Positions 13,890 through 28,023 of a stretch of 64,000 nt of DNA are shown here, one piece after another. Numbering within the stretch: the first letter of the stretch is position 1; every line of letters begins with the position of its first letter. The position numbers and the translations under genes are program-made. The stretch spans positions 1-64,000 of the forward strand of contig CH002594.1 of assembly GCA_000149265.1 (NCBI GenBank), written 5' to 3'. This DNA is from Ciona savignyi. Taxonomy: Eukaryota; Chordata; Ascidiacea; Phlebobranchia; Cionidae. The notes under the pieces were generated by a model, which worked only from the letters and a program-made list of their open reading frames with translations, made no database searches and had not been told where the DNA came from.

Positions 13890-13989
13890 NNNNNNNNNNN
13901 NNNNNNNNNNNNNNNNNNNNNNNNNNNNNNNNNNNNNNNNNNNNNNNNNNNNNNNNNNNNNNNNNNNNNNNNNNNNNNNNNNNNNNNNN
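13890..13989. other. Assembly gap (100 N)
   Basis: Fixed-size gap. The left contig ends inside an LTR retrotransposon internal region and the right contig starts inside a SINE. Confidence 1.
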
Positions 13990-14698
13990 GCGGATTAATG
14001 GATTTTACCAAAGTGTAAGAACTTGTAATAGCTTCGGACGGTGGGCGCCAGGTAATCTAACGATTGCCCGTATGGTAACCCATTGGATTTCCCGCACGAA
14101 TAAATAGAACATTTTATCTGTGATCTGTCATTAAAAAAACGCCTTTATTGGATATTTTATTTAAAAATTCGATATAACAGAATTGAATCGCACAATTCCT
14201 TCCTTCACGTCATTCCCTCCAAATAGAGGAAGTATGGTATGAACGAGATAAATTCCAATCTTGGTACGTCTTGGCTGAAATCCTGGAGACAAAGAGTTGT
14301 CAGTGTGGATATTTGAACGGTCAGTTGACCAAATTAACCACACATATACCGAATTGTATATAAAAAATGGTCTTGGTGATGAGCCCATCATGGGTGCAAA
14401 ACCTACCCCGGCTTAGGCGGGTAGAATTTACAGTATTTGGTTTAATCTCAAGCAACAATAGCCCATCATGGGTGCAAAACCTACCCCGCAAAACCTAAAC
14501 CTATACTAATATCATGGAATTTCTATTGTGACGGAAAACCTCCAACGTTGAAAATGTCTTAGAATATTGTTTTTGCTATATTTCCCGTTTTCCTTCCGGT
14601 AAATTTTAAGATCGTTCGTTTAATTATTGTTTTAAAAGGAGGAAAAACAAATTAAGCGAACTAATAAAATGCTATAGCTTGGATAGACAATTCTAATT

Positions 14699-17600
14699 TC
14701 AATATTTAAAGTTTGTAAAACATATTATGCAGATATATTGTTCCAACCACACATAATCTATACAAGTGATTGCTGTTGCGTCTCCAACCTTTTCCATGGT
14801 CCCCATTATCTGCTTCGCTAATGCCGTATCCGGCTCTAGATGGCGATCAAGAGTCGTGCTTAATATTTGCAGTAAAGCGCCAACGCCGATTCTTCCTCTA
14901 GCTGTCCTGTCCACTGAAGAAAATAACTCCTGAAAAGATCTACGAGTTAGCTACGATTTGGTTTTGATATACCAGACATAAGACGTTACTTATGGTACAA
15001 TAGCTTAATATAGCGGTCGGAAACCGTTTGAACTCTAAGAGCCATAACTAGTTATATATATTTTTACACATAAAGAGCCAAAACTAGCAATATTTTCGCA
15101 ATAAAGGAAAAATAATACTGTGTAACACGAGTTTCTCCTATGTTTGTTTTACTTATGCATTGGTATAAAACTTATTAAGCGCTCGCTACAGTATCGAAAA
15201 GAATAATAAGATCCGCATCAAAAAGATAAAAGAGCCGCAGGTTGCCGACCCCTGGCTTAATGGGGTGAGTTCGTCGCCTTTTAGCCGGTAAATAATCAAA
15301 ACTGGTCGCTAGTTAGTCGGATGTATCCTTGGGTAGGCCTAAGCACGATTAGCACATGGGGGCCACATTTATTAGAGGAAGTACTAACAATATAAGTTAG
15401 TCGGTCCGAAGCTGTATACTGCACTAAAATATGGAAGGAATTATAAAATTTATACTAATCCCTAACCCCACCCTAACTCTTCCAAGTTTAAAACTACGGG
15501 AAAGTAGAAATTGACACTAATCACTACCCCCCTAATGTGAATGTGGTTTACGATAAATTGTTTAAATTTGCTTCAATTTTCTTTTTTTTTAATTTCATTC
15601 TTTCAGTTATAAAAGGATAAAAGTTGAAAGGTGTATAAGATGGACGAGGTTTGTTCGATAAAACGCGTGGTCTTTCTCTAGTCCATGGGTCAGCAACCTG
15701 CCTCTCTTTCATCCTTCTGATGCGGCTTTTATTAGTTTTATTTGCTACTGTAGCGAACGCTTAATAAGTTTAATACCCATGCATAAGTGAAACAAACAGA
15801 AGAACACTTGTGTCTTTATCTCACACAGTATTGTTTTCCTTTTATTGCGAAAATATTATTAGTTTTTCGGCTTCCAGTGATTTTATTTTGTTGAATATCA
15901 ATTACATTGGATGTTTAAGTGCATCAATTACATTTGATGTTTAAGTGCAAAAGGTTGCCTAACTCTGCTCTAATAAGTAACCACTACCCAATATGGAACA
16001 ACGACAATCCGACAACTCGTCAGATCTTATCTAGCTTGGTTGTGATTCTGTTAGCTTACCAGCTTACCAGCTTACCGTGTATTGAGATATTGATTCTTCC
16101 AGCGTCTCGAAGGATATCTGTTCGTACATTTCTTGTGTAGAAGGGCTGTAATAAATACCAATTCAAATTGAAAGTCAGTAAAATTTCGCCACAAATAAGT
16201 AAGCTATGAGCGTTTGGCGCCGCGTATAGAGCACTCTTTTATAATTTAACCTCATTCGCTCCGGAAATACTTATAGTTAATTCGATATACAGGCATTGTA
16301 CGTTTTAAGGTCTGGACAAGTCGTCACAGACGCGTGTTTATGACATCACAATTTGGATCGTAGTGAAAAGGTGCTAATTATGGACTGGTCATTTCGATAT
16401 AATTGTGCAATGATAACCACTTTGGAGAATGAAGTATTGTTTGTTGACTACTGTTTGCTATCATGAGTTGTCAATAAACTCCCTAAATAGCAAGTCAATA
16501 ATATAGAGAAAGGTAATTATTAGCGTATTAGTATACAAGGCATTGGTTGTCAATTGCTTGCGAGTATAAGAAGGCGCAAACAGTACAGTCGTATTAGTTT
16601 TCAACTCCTTTTATTAGCAAAATTGAACGAACCAAAACTGTTTTAACTGGGAAACTGTACAGTCGGGAGAGTGTAGTTTTAGTTTATTCCTTTTTTGTTT
16701 TAGTATTAAATAACAGCGAATAAAAAAATCATAAAACTAAACACTAAGACGGTTAAACGAATAGTCTATAAAATAGCAAATAAAACAAGGATACAATATT
16801 AAATATAGCAGACGCGGCCAATAAGTGTAAGATCTGGACGAGATGTACTTAAGACTTCGGTACAACAGAAAAAGGCAAGGTCGCGATGCAAGACCAAAAC
16901 AAAGGAATCCCTGCAGCGTCTTGTAAAACAGTATACAAAGCACTAAAGCAGTGCCATTCTATACAGCGACCAGCCTTACATATTTGATGTACAAAAAGTT
17001 AATCTACGGTTTAGATAACTGAATGAAAGAGTGGCATCAATGGAAAGAATAACAAAATATCGTCTGGTAATTTTAAATTGAGTTTGCAAAAAGTGTGTTT
17101 TGGATTAAATCGTAGTTTTAAATTAAGTTGAATTTAAACAGGTCACCACTACATAATGTTGTGTTAGCGGTGTGTGCAACAATTGTTTGTTCGCCTTCTG
17201 TCGTAAACGCCTCTCTCTCTGCATAGTCTACAGTGCAAAGTGCAGACGATAGACCTTTGTACCGACTTGAAAACATTAGAATCGGGGTCAGGACAACATA
17301 AGAGTTCCCATTCTGAGCTTTTCTCAGTTGTTGTTGTGGCCAAAAGTTAGCAAGGAGATTTCGCCCAATAATTTGATTAGAATTTATTTTTTGTTTTGTG
17401 TTTTAATTTTCAGTTTTTGCCATATTTGTTTCAGTATAATTGACATTTTTGTTTGTCTTTTAGTTGGTGATAAGCAATGTTTTGAAACGAACTAAAATTA
17501 ATTAAATTACCTGATTTTTCTTGATTTCTTCACTTTTATAACATAGTTTGTTATGATCATAGTTGAGTTTATAATATTAACTATTTCTCTGTTTACAGTC

Positions 17601-20600
17601 AAAAATAGAATGCGCAATCAATGCTGGTAAAATTAGAAATTAGAAATCCGTTTTAAGCAATCCAATGACGTAACAATGGAGACATCTGAAGCGATAGTAT
17701 GTGCTCGGGATGACCTGACACAACTTAAAGGAAAGAAAATAGAACTAAACCGAGAAAGAGCGAAGCTGGAAAACCATCGACAGGTAAATTAAATACACTC
17801 GAACTTATTAACCTATCTGTTTTCTTATATAATAGATGGGCTGTTCTTTATTGTTTAAGATAATCTATTTTACACGAACTAGTTCAACTAGTTATATGTC
17901 CCAATTGAATCTAGTAATGATATTGTTATTAGTAGTATTGTGTGCTGGCCTGGAATATGTGTTGTGGTTGCCTAAACATATATCCTCGTTGTGTAACCTT
18001 GTTTTGCTGACTCAGGTGTTTCTCGACAACCTTAAGCGCATCGAAGCGGAACTGACGTCAGTTGAAGATAGACTTGATGACGTAAACAATCGCTACCGAA
18101 CAGCGTCATGGCAACTGACGTGGCTCCAACTTCGCCGATTCTCTCAGTTATTTTTCAAAGTGCTGGTGTGCCTGTACACCGTCATAGTGTTCATTGTGAT
18201 TAACACTCTGCAAGTTCTTTACGTCACACTCGTGATTATCGCCAATCTACTGAAGAATATTCTAGAAACACAGACCTCCGCGCTGGGTGCTTACCGAGGC
18301 TCTAAGATAGAAGAATCATCTTGCTGGACATAACGCTTTGATGCTTTCATAGATTCCCGAATCTTTAAACTTATAATCGTCGGTTCGAATCTCGCTTACC
18401 TTGGTTCTATTCCAGTGTTATATGTTTTCTATGTTTTCGATACATCAACAATTACTTCCATACGTATACATCTCATGTTTCTTACACGCTACAATTTTAA
18501 CCCCCTAAAATTACAGTATTCATTCGATTTCTACTTATATTTATTAATTTTTTACTATTCAGTCAAAACAGCTGTCATCGTCTCATTTCTTATTCGGATA
18601 TTCTCGAATTTTCTTTATTTTTAATTCTACTTTTCTTACCTCAATTGTAAGATGCTCCGCGACAGATTATTCATCGCAATAAATTCATCCGCGCCAAACA
18701 GTTGATTTTGCGTTGTGATGTCATAAAGTGTGTGCAGGAATCGAAGTTGGCACGGCGACAGTTTGCTCGGAAATGACGTCATTAGATTCTCGAATGAAAC
18801 GTGCCTGACAAAATCAAAAGGTTGCACACACAAATTTAAAATTTTCGTAATTTGTGATCTCAATGCGTATAAAAGAGGAAGGGGCTTACAGGTGAGTTAA
18901 TGGCATTCGATATTTTCCAAGTCTGTATATAGTCTGACTAATTAGCTTGATGTTTAGTGCGATGACATTCAGTTGATGGGTTGTCGGTTCAAAACTGGTC
19001 GCTAGCTAGTCAGTTATGTCCTTGCGCAAGGCACTTAACGGTCAGTGCATGAACACAGTGCGGTTTAATGGGTTCTATTAAGTTAAGAGAACTTCTTAAT
19101 CATATACAAATACTGCAATAGCTCCGATAACCCGACGATGGGCTCGAGGTGATCTAACGATTTCCCGTGTGTTAACCCCCTTGGTTTTCCCATTCACGGG
19201 AAGAAACATGAATAAAATATCATGTGATGGAAAGCTGGATATTCTCACCCTGACTCAGTTCCATCCAACTTCAAGAAAGTTTCTTTTAATTCCTGATCCT
19301 CATCCGTGTTGTTTCCTGCGGTGTCAGCTCCCGGAGGAGTCACAAGAGGATTAAGATGAACTTTCCCGTCGGGACTTGCACTAGGTGCCGCCATAGAACG
19401 GGATCGATTTAGGGGACTTTCGGCCACAGCAGGCGAGAGAGAGAGCCTGAAAAATATTTTTATTTTTTTATAATTTAGTGGTTTTTGTTATTCTTTTAGT
19501 TTATTTTTCGCTAATTGATTAAATTAAAAAAGAATGTTATATTTTACATTGGAACGTAGGATACAACGTGCAAAACTACAGTAGTTAAAACACGTAAGTG
19601 AATACACACGGTATAAAGGAGAAAAATGACGTGGCCGTTAAACCTTACATCAAACATAACAAATCAAACACTTATCTTAACACAGAATAATCAGTGTGAC
19701 AAGTTTAAGACAAAACGAAATTACCCAACCTAGCTACACAATTGAGACTTTGTAATAATCCTCTATTGTTACCGCAATATTTGGAAAAATTTAACACACA
19801 ACTGTATTGTCTCTTACTGTATGTTTTATAATATTAAGATAATTAACCAAATACATATGGAGATATAGTCGAAATGTTCATGTTTTAGTGCAATAGCTTC
19901 GGTCAACAAACTGTGGGCACTAGGTAATAAATATGATGGCACGAGTTATAACGTTTCATAGGGATAAACAAGACTTCGTTATTCAAACATATTGATTTAT
20001 GATTTGAAACACGGCTTAAGCAAGTTGACGTAAGATGAACGTAAATATTGCTACAACCGACCACAATGACGTAAGTTTGCATTGAAACGTCACAATGCTT
20101 AAAGATTAATAAATCCAAACTTAACCAGTCTGCTTCCAGAGATTAAAGTGCAGGCTTACTATTTGCAGCAAACACGTTTAATTACACAAAGAAATGATAA
20201 AATAGGTCAAACTATTCGGTTTTAAATATTCAGCTGCATTTAATTATCAATTCGCAAACTAAGATCCCGTTTCATTAATGTGATCACAATTTTGTAATTT
20301 TATTGTCACATTCATACTGTTAATAATGAAAGGTGGAAATAATCATATTAAGCAGTTACATATCATGCTTGTTATTCTACGTAAAAAAACTGCCGTTATA
20401 TAATTGGGTATGTGGCTAAATTGGTTGGTAAAGACCTTTGTATTCCCACATTCTTGTGTAAACGATTCGTAAGTTCGACCATTTTAAAATTAAGCTACAG
20501 AATTCCTCATATAAAACCGCCTCATGGGGTTTGAATCGGTCGCGTCAACCATTCGACCACCCAACCGCCCCAAACGCCCAGTCAAAACTGACTTGTCCTG

Positions 20601-23600
20601 GTCGTTCTCCCCGACCGTCCCATCATCTGGTTCAACCACTTGTATCTGCTCCACTGGTTCGTGCATCTTCATAACCTGCGTGGGACAACTTCGTCAATAA
20701 ATCTAGATAAGTACGGTAATGAGTCCGAATGATACATAAAATCCTTTTGCAAAACGATTAACATGACGAGCCTGTCAGGAGACCTGGTATAAAATGGAAT
20801 TGACACCGCGTATTAAAACCGCTGGATAGACGACTGACAAGGCACTTACCAACAATGGATTAATGAGTTCAAGTGATTGAAATACCTCTCAATCATTTAC
20901 AACACAGTGTTATTTATCTCAGGAGTGGGGTGTTATCACACGGTCAATCGTCAGTTTACCACGTGCCCATCGTCGTAATAACCGTGGCGTTGGACATAAT
21001 TAAATCGACAATTCACACGTACCGGTGTCGGTTGGGGGGTTGTGGTAAATCAGTTCTTTCAATTTGTTTAATTTCTTCCATTCGAGTTGTTGGCAACTTC
21101 GGAGTTGGAGACACAGCTATCCCTGAGACACAAATGCTGAATTAACGAATATAATTGAAAAAACAAATTGCTTGCGATATTAGTCCAAATTGATTCAACA
21201 TTAGGAAAACTAAATAGAGTAAAAGGAGAGTAGAGAAAAATATTTTGGGGTTAAAGTTAGTGTAAGGGTTGACTTACTTTGAGTTCGAAACTTAGCCCGT
21301 TAAAAAAACTTAAATAGCGTTTTTGGTTTGTTTGCATTTTAATAAAGTCGGTTAGTACACTAAGTTTCATTGTTGTAACCAGCACTGATACAGCAGCACT
21401 AAATTTTAAGCGGTTAAAGCATAGCTTAAAGTGGATAGGATATTTAAGTTTATCCCCGTGACTGGGAAAACATCATCTCGCGCCCACCGTCGGGTTACCG
21501 GAGCAATTGCAGTGTGTTGTATATAATTCACATGTTCCTTCAATTTAGTAGAACCCATTCATCCGCAGGATTGAAACAATGTCCGTTAAGTATCTTGCTC
21601 AAGAACACAACCGACTATAGCTAGCGACCAGTTTCATATCTGAAACCCTTCGGCTGAAAGGCGACGCACTAAACCACCAGACTAACCAGTCGGACAAGTT
21701 AGTTCATCTCTCATCTGTGCTCACCTGGCACTGGGACACTTTGAACGATCAGATCCATATTTGGTTGTGGGTGACCCCGATATGGGTCCCTGGAGTGAGA
21801 CGTCCACAACCCCCCTGCTTGGGTCCGGGGTTGTGGTGGGGTGGATCGTCTAGGGGGCTCGTGTTGAAGCCCCACAGTAGCGGATGGGGGTGGGGGGAAT
21901 GGGGGTTCATCTTGTCGGAGTCGGGAACCCCCTCTGCATAGTGTGGTGGGTTCTATGAGGGGGGGTGTGTAATTAGTTGTTTCTGATGACAACACCCACA
22001 TACCATCGTGTCTGGCCGTGGTTGGGAAAGATCGGAGAATTGTGTTGGGATATTCATCCGCGTGAATGCGAAAACGTAATGGCAACACGGGCATTCGTCA
22101 GATCACCTCGCCACCGGAGCCATTGCAGTGAGTTCTGTACTGAGAGGTGCCTTTTCAATTTAGTACAGCCCATTTATCCACTACGTTCAGGCAATGTGCG
22201 CTTAGTGCTTGTCCAAGGACAAAACCCACTAACTAGGGAACAGTTTCATATATTTAACTCGTCGGCTGAAAGGTGACGCACTAACCCACCACGTCAATCG
22301 GTCGGACGAATAATATTTATTCTATGGATGCCAGGCGGATAAAAAACTTGTTTTCAGTCAAGTAGGACGCGACTATTAAAATTTACATTTTGTAAACGAG
22401 ATACCGACTCACTCTGGCAGTCTAATCCCACGTCCCGTGTATATATCCCGTGCATGCGGAGGGAGGATCAATTCCTTCAGTTTCTGCACTTCCGCGTTTG
22501 AGCTGTACCTCTGCTCCCGTTGCATCTCTATTCCGGATAAATCCAGTTTGCGCCAGTCCCGACCTAAACCAATGGAGGTGTTGTTACCTGGCCATGTTAC
22601 GAACGTTTGAATTGCCACATGGTCCTTTTTCATGGAATGCCATATGAATCGGTCAAAAAAACTTTATTAAATCAAAAAATGTATCATATTAAAGGCAATC
22701 GAACACAATCATGTTTTATCTCGGTAATTTTAAAAACGCAAGGATGGGGCAATTTTTATGCACTTTGAGACGTTTTTTTGGTTGTACTTTAACCCATTAA
22801 TCCAGTGGGTTAGGCCGAGTGCTGACAACTATTGTTTTGGCCTTTTGATCCAAACGTGACAGAATACAATTATTGTCCAATAACCAACAATTTTACAATA
22901 CTCCATCTGATGTTAAGCGTATTTTGAAAAAGCATGCTACCTAAACTAACCTGTGGCCCATGGCTTCTCGTTTTCTTTTTAGTCCCCGGACTTTTTCCAC
23001 CATCGCCATTTCCGCTTGGAGGCGTTGATTCTGGGTGAGTTCTTCCACAAACGCTGGTCGGTTGTTCGGGTCGAACTGGAATGTTATTAAGGGATGGGTG
23101 GATGGTGGATTTTACCTTAACTGTTGTAGTGTTGCTATACGCGGTACAGACATGCTACACACACACATATGCCTTGCTTCATAGCTTATAGAGAAAAGGG
23201 GTAACTAGGCTTTATTCCGGTAAATAGGAAAACACAGTGGAGGCAATGTCATCTATTGATTGCCATTCTGCTTAAACCCGGGTTAACGGAGCTAATGCAG
23301 TGTGTTGTGAATGATTGCGACGCGTCTTTAGTTTTAGTAGAACCCATCAATCTATATTGGGTTTATGCGATTTCCGTTAAATGCCTGTCCAAGAAAACTA
23401 TCATTGAGCCAGCGATTGGTAAGGCCTACATACTCTTTGACTGCCTGCTTTTACAGTATTAATACGACGGATACAATTTTGCAGTTGTTATTTAAGATTT
23501 TTATATCGTACTAAATTCTGGAAAGTTCCGCCTAATGCCTTGCCCAAGAACACAACTCCAGGCTTTTAAACATGATCCACAATAACCCATGTTGTATTCC

Positions 23601-25959
23601 TAATCATATGATAAGGTATTTATTATTTATTCCTAAAAATAGGGGTGGTTCCGGTCTGTCAACCTTCCGGCTGGGGATCCATCGCGGTACAAACAGGCAA
23701 TTCGACAAAAAATGACTTGTCGTCACTTGATGTTATTAAATAGCTTACAATGAATCGGCCAGTGTGAAACGGCACCGGTTTCGTCTTTGCAGGAAGCGAA
23801 AACGTCCGTCCTCCGAATGTATCTAAATGTCGCCGCATGATGGGGACAGAGCGCAGGACGGTTGTTGATCGAAAGAACTTGTATTCTCCATTCGTGCGTG
23901 CTTTGAATGGATGCATGATCTGAAACAATTAGGAAAAGGCTATTTAATAATAGAACAATAGAGCTGTAACAATATTATGGCAATTTAATTTGTCAAAACG
24001 GTTAGCTCGTAGAAAAAAGCGTCGGGATGCCAGTTGAAAGGTGATGGGATCGAAATCAGCCGCTTGCTAATTGGTTGTTCTTAAGAAACGCGCTATAAGT
24101 GAACATTGCTTTTAACCAAGTGAATTATTGAGTTCTACCAAATTGAAGGAACGTCTCAAATATATACAACACACTGCAATAGCTCGGTTAACTTGACGAT
24201 GGACGCGATATATTGTAACGTTTGTCCGTAATACAACATTTAATGTTGTTGAATACTAGGTTTAACTCGTTAACCCACTGGGTTCAACAAGGTTCATTCA
24301 ATACCACGGCAATGGACACAACAGAATAGTTTATTCTAGTCCGACCACCATATATTCAGTCATCTTACCGCAGCAGCGTTCACATAAACTTCATCCCTCG
24401 TGTCTTCCCTCCAAGTATTCGGGTATTGCTCCAATACAGGTGGAAACTTCTCCACTGTTTGACTGGTGATGTAAAATTATGAGCATATAATCTTGATTCA
24501 CGTGATTCACACGTTCCTTCAATTAAGAAGAACCCATTAAGCCGCTGGGTTTAGGCAATTTCCGTAAAATCCCTTGCCCAAACACACAACTGACTAGCTA
24601 GCGACCAGTTTCGTATCTGCAACCCTTCGGCTGAAAGGCGACGCTCCTAATTACTAGACTAATCTGTCAGACAAATATATTATTACAGCGGACGCGGCGA
24701 CCAAACCTAAACCAGCAATACAGAATAGTTTACGGCTACAGTAGTATTAGGTTATACTCATTCGAAGATAGACCTTAACAGGTTTACCCTATATTGTATA
24801 AACTAATGAATTTTCAGTAACTATATTTTAGTGTCAGCGAGATTAAAAATTATCGTCTAAACGACATGAATTTATTTCGTTAAAAGGCTGTTGCTTGTTC
24901 TAAAGTTTGGTTGCTAACGTTGAAAAGCACTAAATGCATACAATCTTGTTACATAATAAACAAGCACGCCTCTCTATATAACAGGCATATATAAAACACA
25001 ACATAACTCATACTTGGCTTGCTTCCATGGGCTTGCTCCTCTATTCTGGGATGTCGATCGAAGTCGAGAATGTGGGGTAAATGGGGGGAGAATGGGTGAG
25101 TGCTGCATGTTTGTACTTTGCTATGGAGGGGATAGGGGTGGGTGACTGACTTTTAGAAGTCGTTTAAAAATACATGCGACACATCTAGTAATAACTTATG
25201 TTGTTGTTCTAGCGGGATTATCAGGTAAAGCCTACGGACTACAAAACAACTGGGTTAGTGCGTTAGCAAAATGGCTTAAGGTTTAAAACTGGTTGGCAGT
25301 TAGGATAGGATATGCATGTTTATTCCCGTGGATGAGAAAACGCAAGGGAGTTAACACACGGGCAATCGTCAGATCTATTCGCGCTCACCGTCGGGTTACC
25401 GGAGCTTTTGCAGTGTGTTGTTGTATGATTAAGACTGTTCCGTTCAATTTGGTAGAACCCATATAATCTACTGGGTTTAGGCAATATCCCGTTAAGTGCC
25501 TTGCCCAAGGACACAACCGACTAGCAGCGATCAGTTTCGAGCAGCAACATTTCGGCTAAAAGGCGACGCACCAATCCACCACGCTAATATGGGGTAGTTT
25601 GTCGGTTTGTCCTTGGGCAAGGCACTCAACGGATATTCCTGGAACCGGTAATTTATACCGGCAAAACTAAAAAAACACCTCAGTCATATACAACAAACTG
25701 CAATAGCTTCGGTAACCTGATGATGGGCGCGAGGTAATCTATGTCCCTCTTTATAGACGTAACTTTCTTTAACTTTTTTATTCGATTTATTAACTAATCG
25801 CTACATTTTCACATCCAATCTTTAGCTGATTAAGCTTTGATTGATTGTGGACAGTTCTCAACTTAACTTCCAGGCCCTAAACGTCACAATACTCACTGTG
25901 ATGATATCTTGAGCCGGTGACACAGTTGGTATCAGATTCGATGGTTTTTGTTGAAGCAT
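14699..25959 (-). CDS. Proline-rich protein with EF-hand-like motifs, 13 exons (haplotype B, complete)
   Basis: Exons in coding order: 25897-25959 (ATG at 25959), 25014-25102, 24369-24462, 23749-23919, 22951-23075, 22413-22563, 21725-21933, 21023-21122, 20593-20675, 19249-19446, 18640-18858, 16076-16145, 14699-14929 (stop TGA). Every join has GT/AG ends and phases agree, except for two indels in this copy (exons 6 and 8, see findings). Taking the in-frame version of each exon gives about 599 residues. The N-terminal part is basic and Pro/Ser-rich, exon 7 is very proline-rich, and the middle is acidic. The C-terminal third has EF-hand-like helix-loop-helix patterns (FLKLDGTESG, LYDITTQNQLFGADEF, ELFSSVDRTARGRIG), but most loops lack the full set of Ca-binding acids. 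I do not recognise the family. A cytoplasmic calcium-sensor-like or cytoskeletal role is only inference. Most changes between haplotypes in exon 2 are synonymous in this frame, which supports coding. Confidence 0.7.
15011..15254. mobile_element. Short hAT-type element, 244 bp
   Basis: Ends TAGCGGTCGGAAACC and GGTTGCCGACCCCTG are imperfect inverted repeats. Flanks GCTTAATA (15003-15010) and GCTTAATG (15255-15262) are an 8-bp target duplication with one mismatch. It interrupts the head of a SINE that continues at 15263. Confidence 0.7.
15684..15967. mobile_element. Short hAT-type element, 284 bp
   Basis: Starts CATGGGTCAGCAACCTG and ends AGGTTGCCTAACTCTG (imperfect inverted repeat). Flanks CTCTAGTC and CTCTAATA match at 6 of 8 positions. 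Internal sequence matches the reverse complement of the element at 15011-15254. Confidence 0.6.
17676..18333 (+). CDS. Small coiled-coil plus membrane-segment protein, nested gene
   Basis: Two exons, 17676-17783 and 18016-18333, phase 0 join (CAG|GTAAAT donor, ACTCAG acceptor), 141 residues. The first 70 residues are charged with heptad-like spacing (LTQLKGKKIELNRERAKLE, then IEAELTSVEDRLDDV), suggesting a coiled coil. Residues about 88-120 form one long or two adjacent hydrophobic segments (FFKVLVCLYTVIVFIVI and VLYVTLVIIANLL). The C-terminus is short and polar. No signal peptide. It sits inside an intron of the minus-strand EF-hand-like gene (between exons 18640-18858 and 16076-16145). Family not recognised. 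An open reading continuous with the second exon starts upstream at 17836, but the spliced form gives the better N-terminus. Confidence 0.6.
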
Positions 25960-28023
25960 GTTGACAAAACAAACTTCTTTGTACTAATTCCCCTTACAAG
26001 TGCAGTATTTTTCACCTATTATATTTCCGAACCTTATTTACTGTACATTAAATCTTTGTTATTATATCCTCATGAGATTGAGGTTGTGTATTGGCCAAAT
26101 ACACTTTTATGGGAATCAGAAACCGGTATAATTAGAAATTATATTTGCTAGCTGATATTCACCTAGAGACAATATACAACTAACAAATACTTGTTATATA
26201 AGAAATCTGCTATTATTTCTACTAACAACACCTGGAAAGGTCGCTAAGGTATGAAGTGACTATTTTCACTCAAAGGGTTGAAACCTAACCAGTTTAAAGG
26301 TCCTTGCTGAAACCTGACACCATTGTACAGTCGCATTCTCGGCTGCTGTTTATTTGTTTGTTTGTGGCCGAACTTGTAAGACTAGATTTCGTGAACGCCT
26401 ACTGTGAGGTGACAGTTTCATACACGCGGGCCTGGCATGGGCTTTAATTTCAATCATAAGTGTGGTCGATTAGGTAACGCGACCGATTCATATATCGCTT
26501 CCTATATATAAAAAGATGGACTAAGTGACGAGTCTATCATGAGTTCGTAACTTAGCTCGGTGAAAAAAGCTTTAACCATGTGTTGCGAAGAACGACTGAT
26601 TCGTATTCTTAATTCTAAAGGAAAAAGCTTGATGATATTTAATATAAGTGACATAAACTTCGAGATCTTGTTATGATCATTGTTTTGAATATATTTGTTA
26701 GTTGATGGCTGCCATTGCAAGCAGGAACAACTTTCAACAAATTTCAATTATTTACCAAGATTACATAGGCCTCAAAACACCCCTTAACAATTGTACAAAA
26801 CTAGGTCTCAACTGCTCGCGCACAATTGTATAAAAACTAAAAAAGTATTATATGTTATATACAATTTATTTTACCATTATGTTTTATTTTTAACGCGTAT
26901 TTTATATTTTTGGTTTTTATATAAACATTAATTTTCTATTTTTAAAGTTTTTAAAGTTTAAATTATAATATAGACTTGTTTCTAGGTCATATTTAAACAG
27001 CATACACTAACCATTGGGCCACACAATAGTGCACACATGACTGTTTTACAAAATCCGCCAAGAGAAACGTGATATTTACCCTTGATCACCACCTGGCGGA
27101 CCGTTTTGACTAAGTTGCTCACATGATAATCGGTTGTCGGTATCATTGTGTATTTTCAGACTGAAAAGGCGACGCATTAAACCACCAGCCTAACCCGTCA
27201 GACGATTATGCGTGCTAATAACATTGTGTGGTGGAATGGCCGCGCAGCCGAATGGTTAATGCGGCCGGTACATATTAAGACTTGCATGAAATAAATGGTA
27301 TTGACAACAAGTTCATTCCTGGGTTCGAAACTGAGCCCGCTAAAAAAACATTGTCTATACTGGAATGGTCGTGTGGCCGATTAATTAACATGGCCGAGCC
27401 ACATATAAAATTATATATTCAAAACGGTATTAACGCAACCGATACAGATACCCTATAATAGATAATAAAGGTCTCAGTGATGAGACCATCAGAAACCTGG
27501 TCTGGTGACAAAATAGGCAATGGAAATTAATAGATGGTAAATAGCGCTATGTTACAAAAGGCTATTTTGCCTTATTATATGCTGGTTGTGTTAGAAATGA
27601 AAATACTCTATTATACAAAAACTATCAAAATTAAACAGGTGTAACATTTCTCCAAAAAGAAAAAAGGGTGAGTAGGCTTTATGCACATTTCTTACTGAAC
27701 GCAACGGATCTTTCAACGTACGTAGTATGGCTTTTAACGTAACGTCTTGCGTTATCTGATCAGAATGATAAAGTGGTTGTGTTTGTATTTTGCACAGCAG
27801 ACGTCAAAAGTGACGCTTAACTCCAGAAGCCTCGAAGCATTAAAACGTGAAATGAATAACCGCGTTGTTAAGTATGTTGTGAGGATTGATGACTGCAGAT
27901 CAAACTAGTAAACAAATCCTGCATGTTGTATGGTGGCGAAGATAACTTATGTGGCGTTTTAAGTAGATTTCGATATTTATTTTGTAGATTTCGACATAGT
28001 GCTAGTGGTTTGTGATATATAAA
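25960..28023. other. Intergenic stretch, haplotype B (A: 5903-8266)
   Basis: AT-rich, between divergent EF-hand-like and TMEM272-like genes; holds second-type SINE copies and haplotype-specific indels. No further exon supported. Confidence 0.5.
27238..27347 (+). mobile_element. Second-type tRNA-like SINE, present only in haplotype B
   Basis: A 110-bp copy with GCCGAATGGTTAATGCG and GGGTTCGAAACTGAGCCCG (internal-promoter-like boxes) is flanked by perfect ACATTGT repeats at 27231-27237 and 27348-27354. The matching place in haplotype A (7169-7175, ACATTAT) is uninterrupted. Confidence 0.75.

Noticed and set aside
21711-22094. 127-codon minus-strand frame as a stand-alone proline-rich protein
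   Set aside because: Only 21725-21933 is bounded by good splice sites in phase with its neighbours; the rest is SINE sequence.
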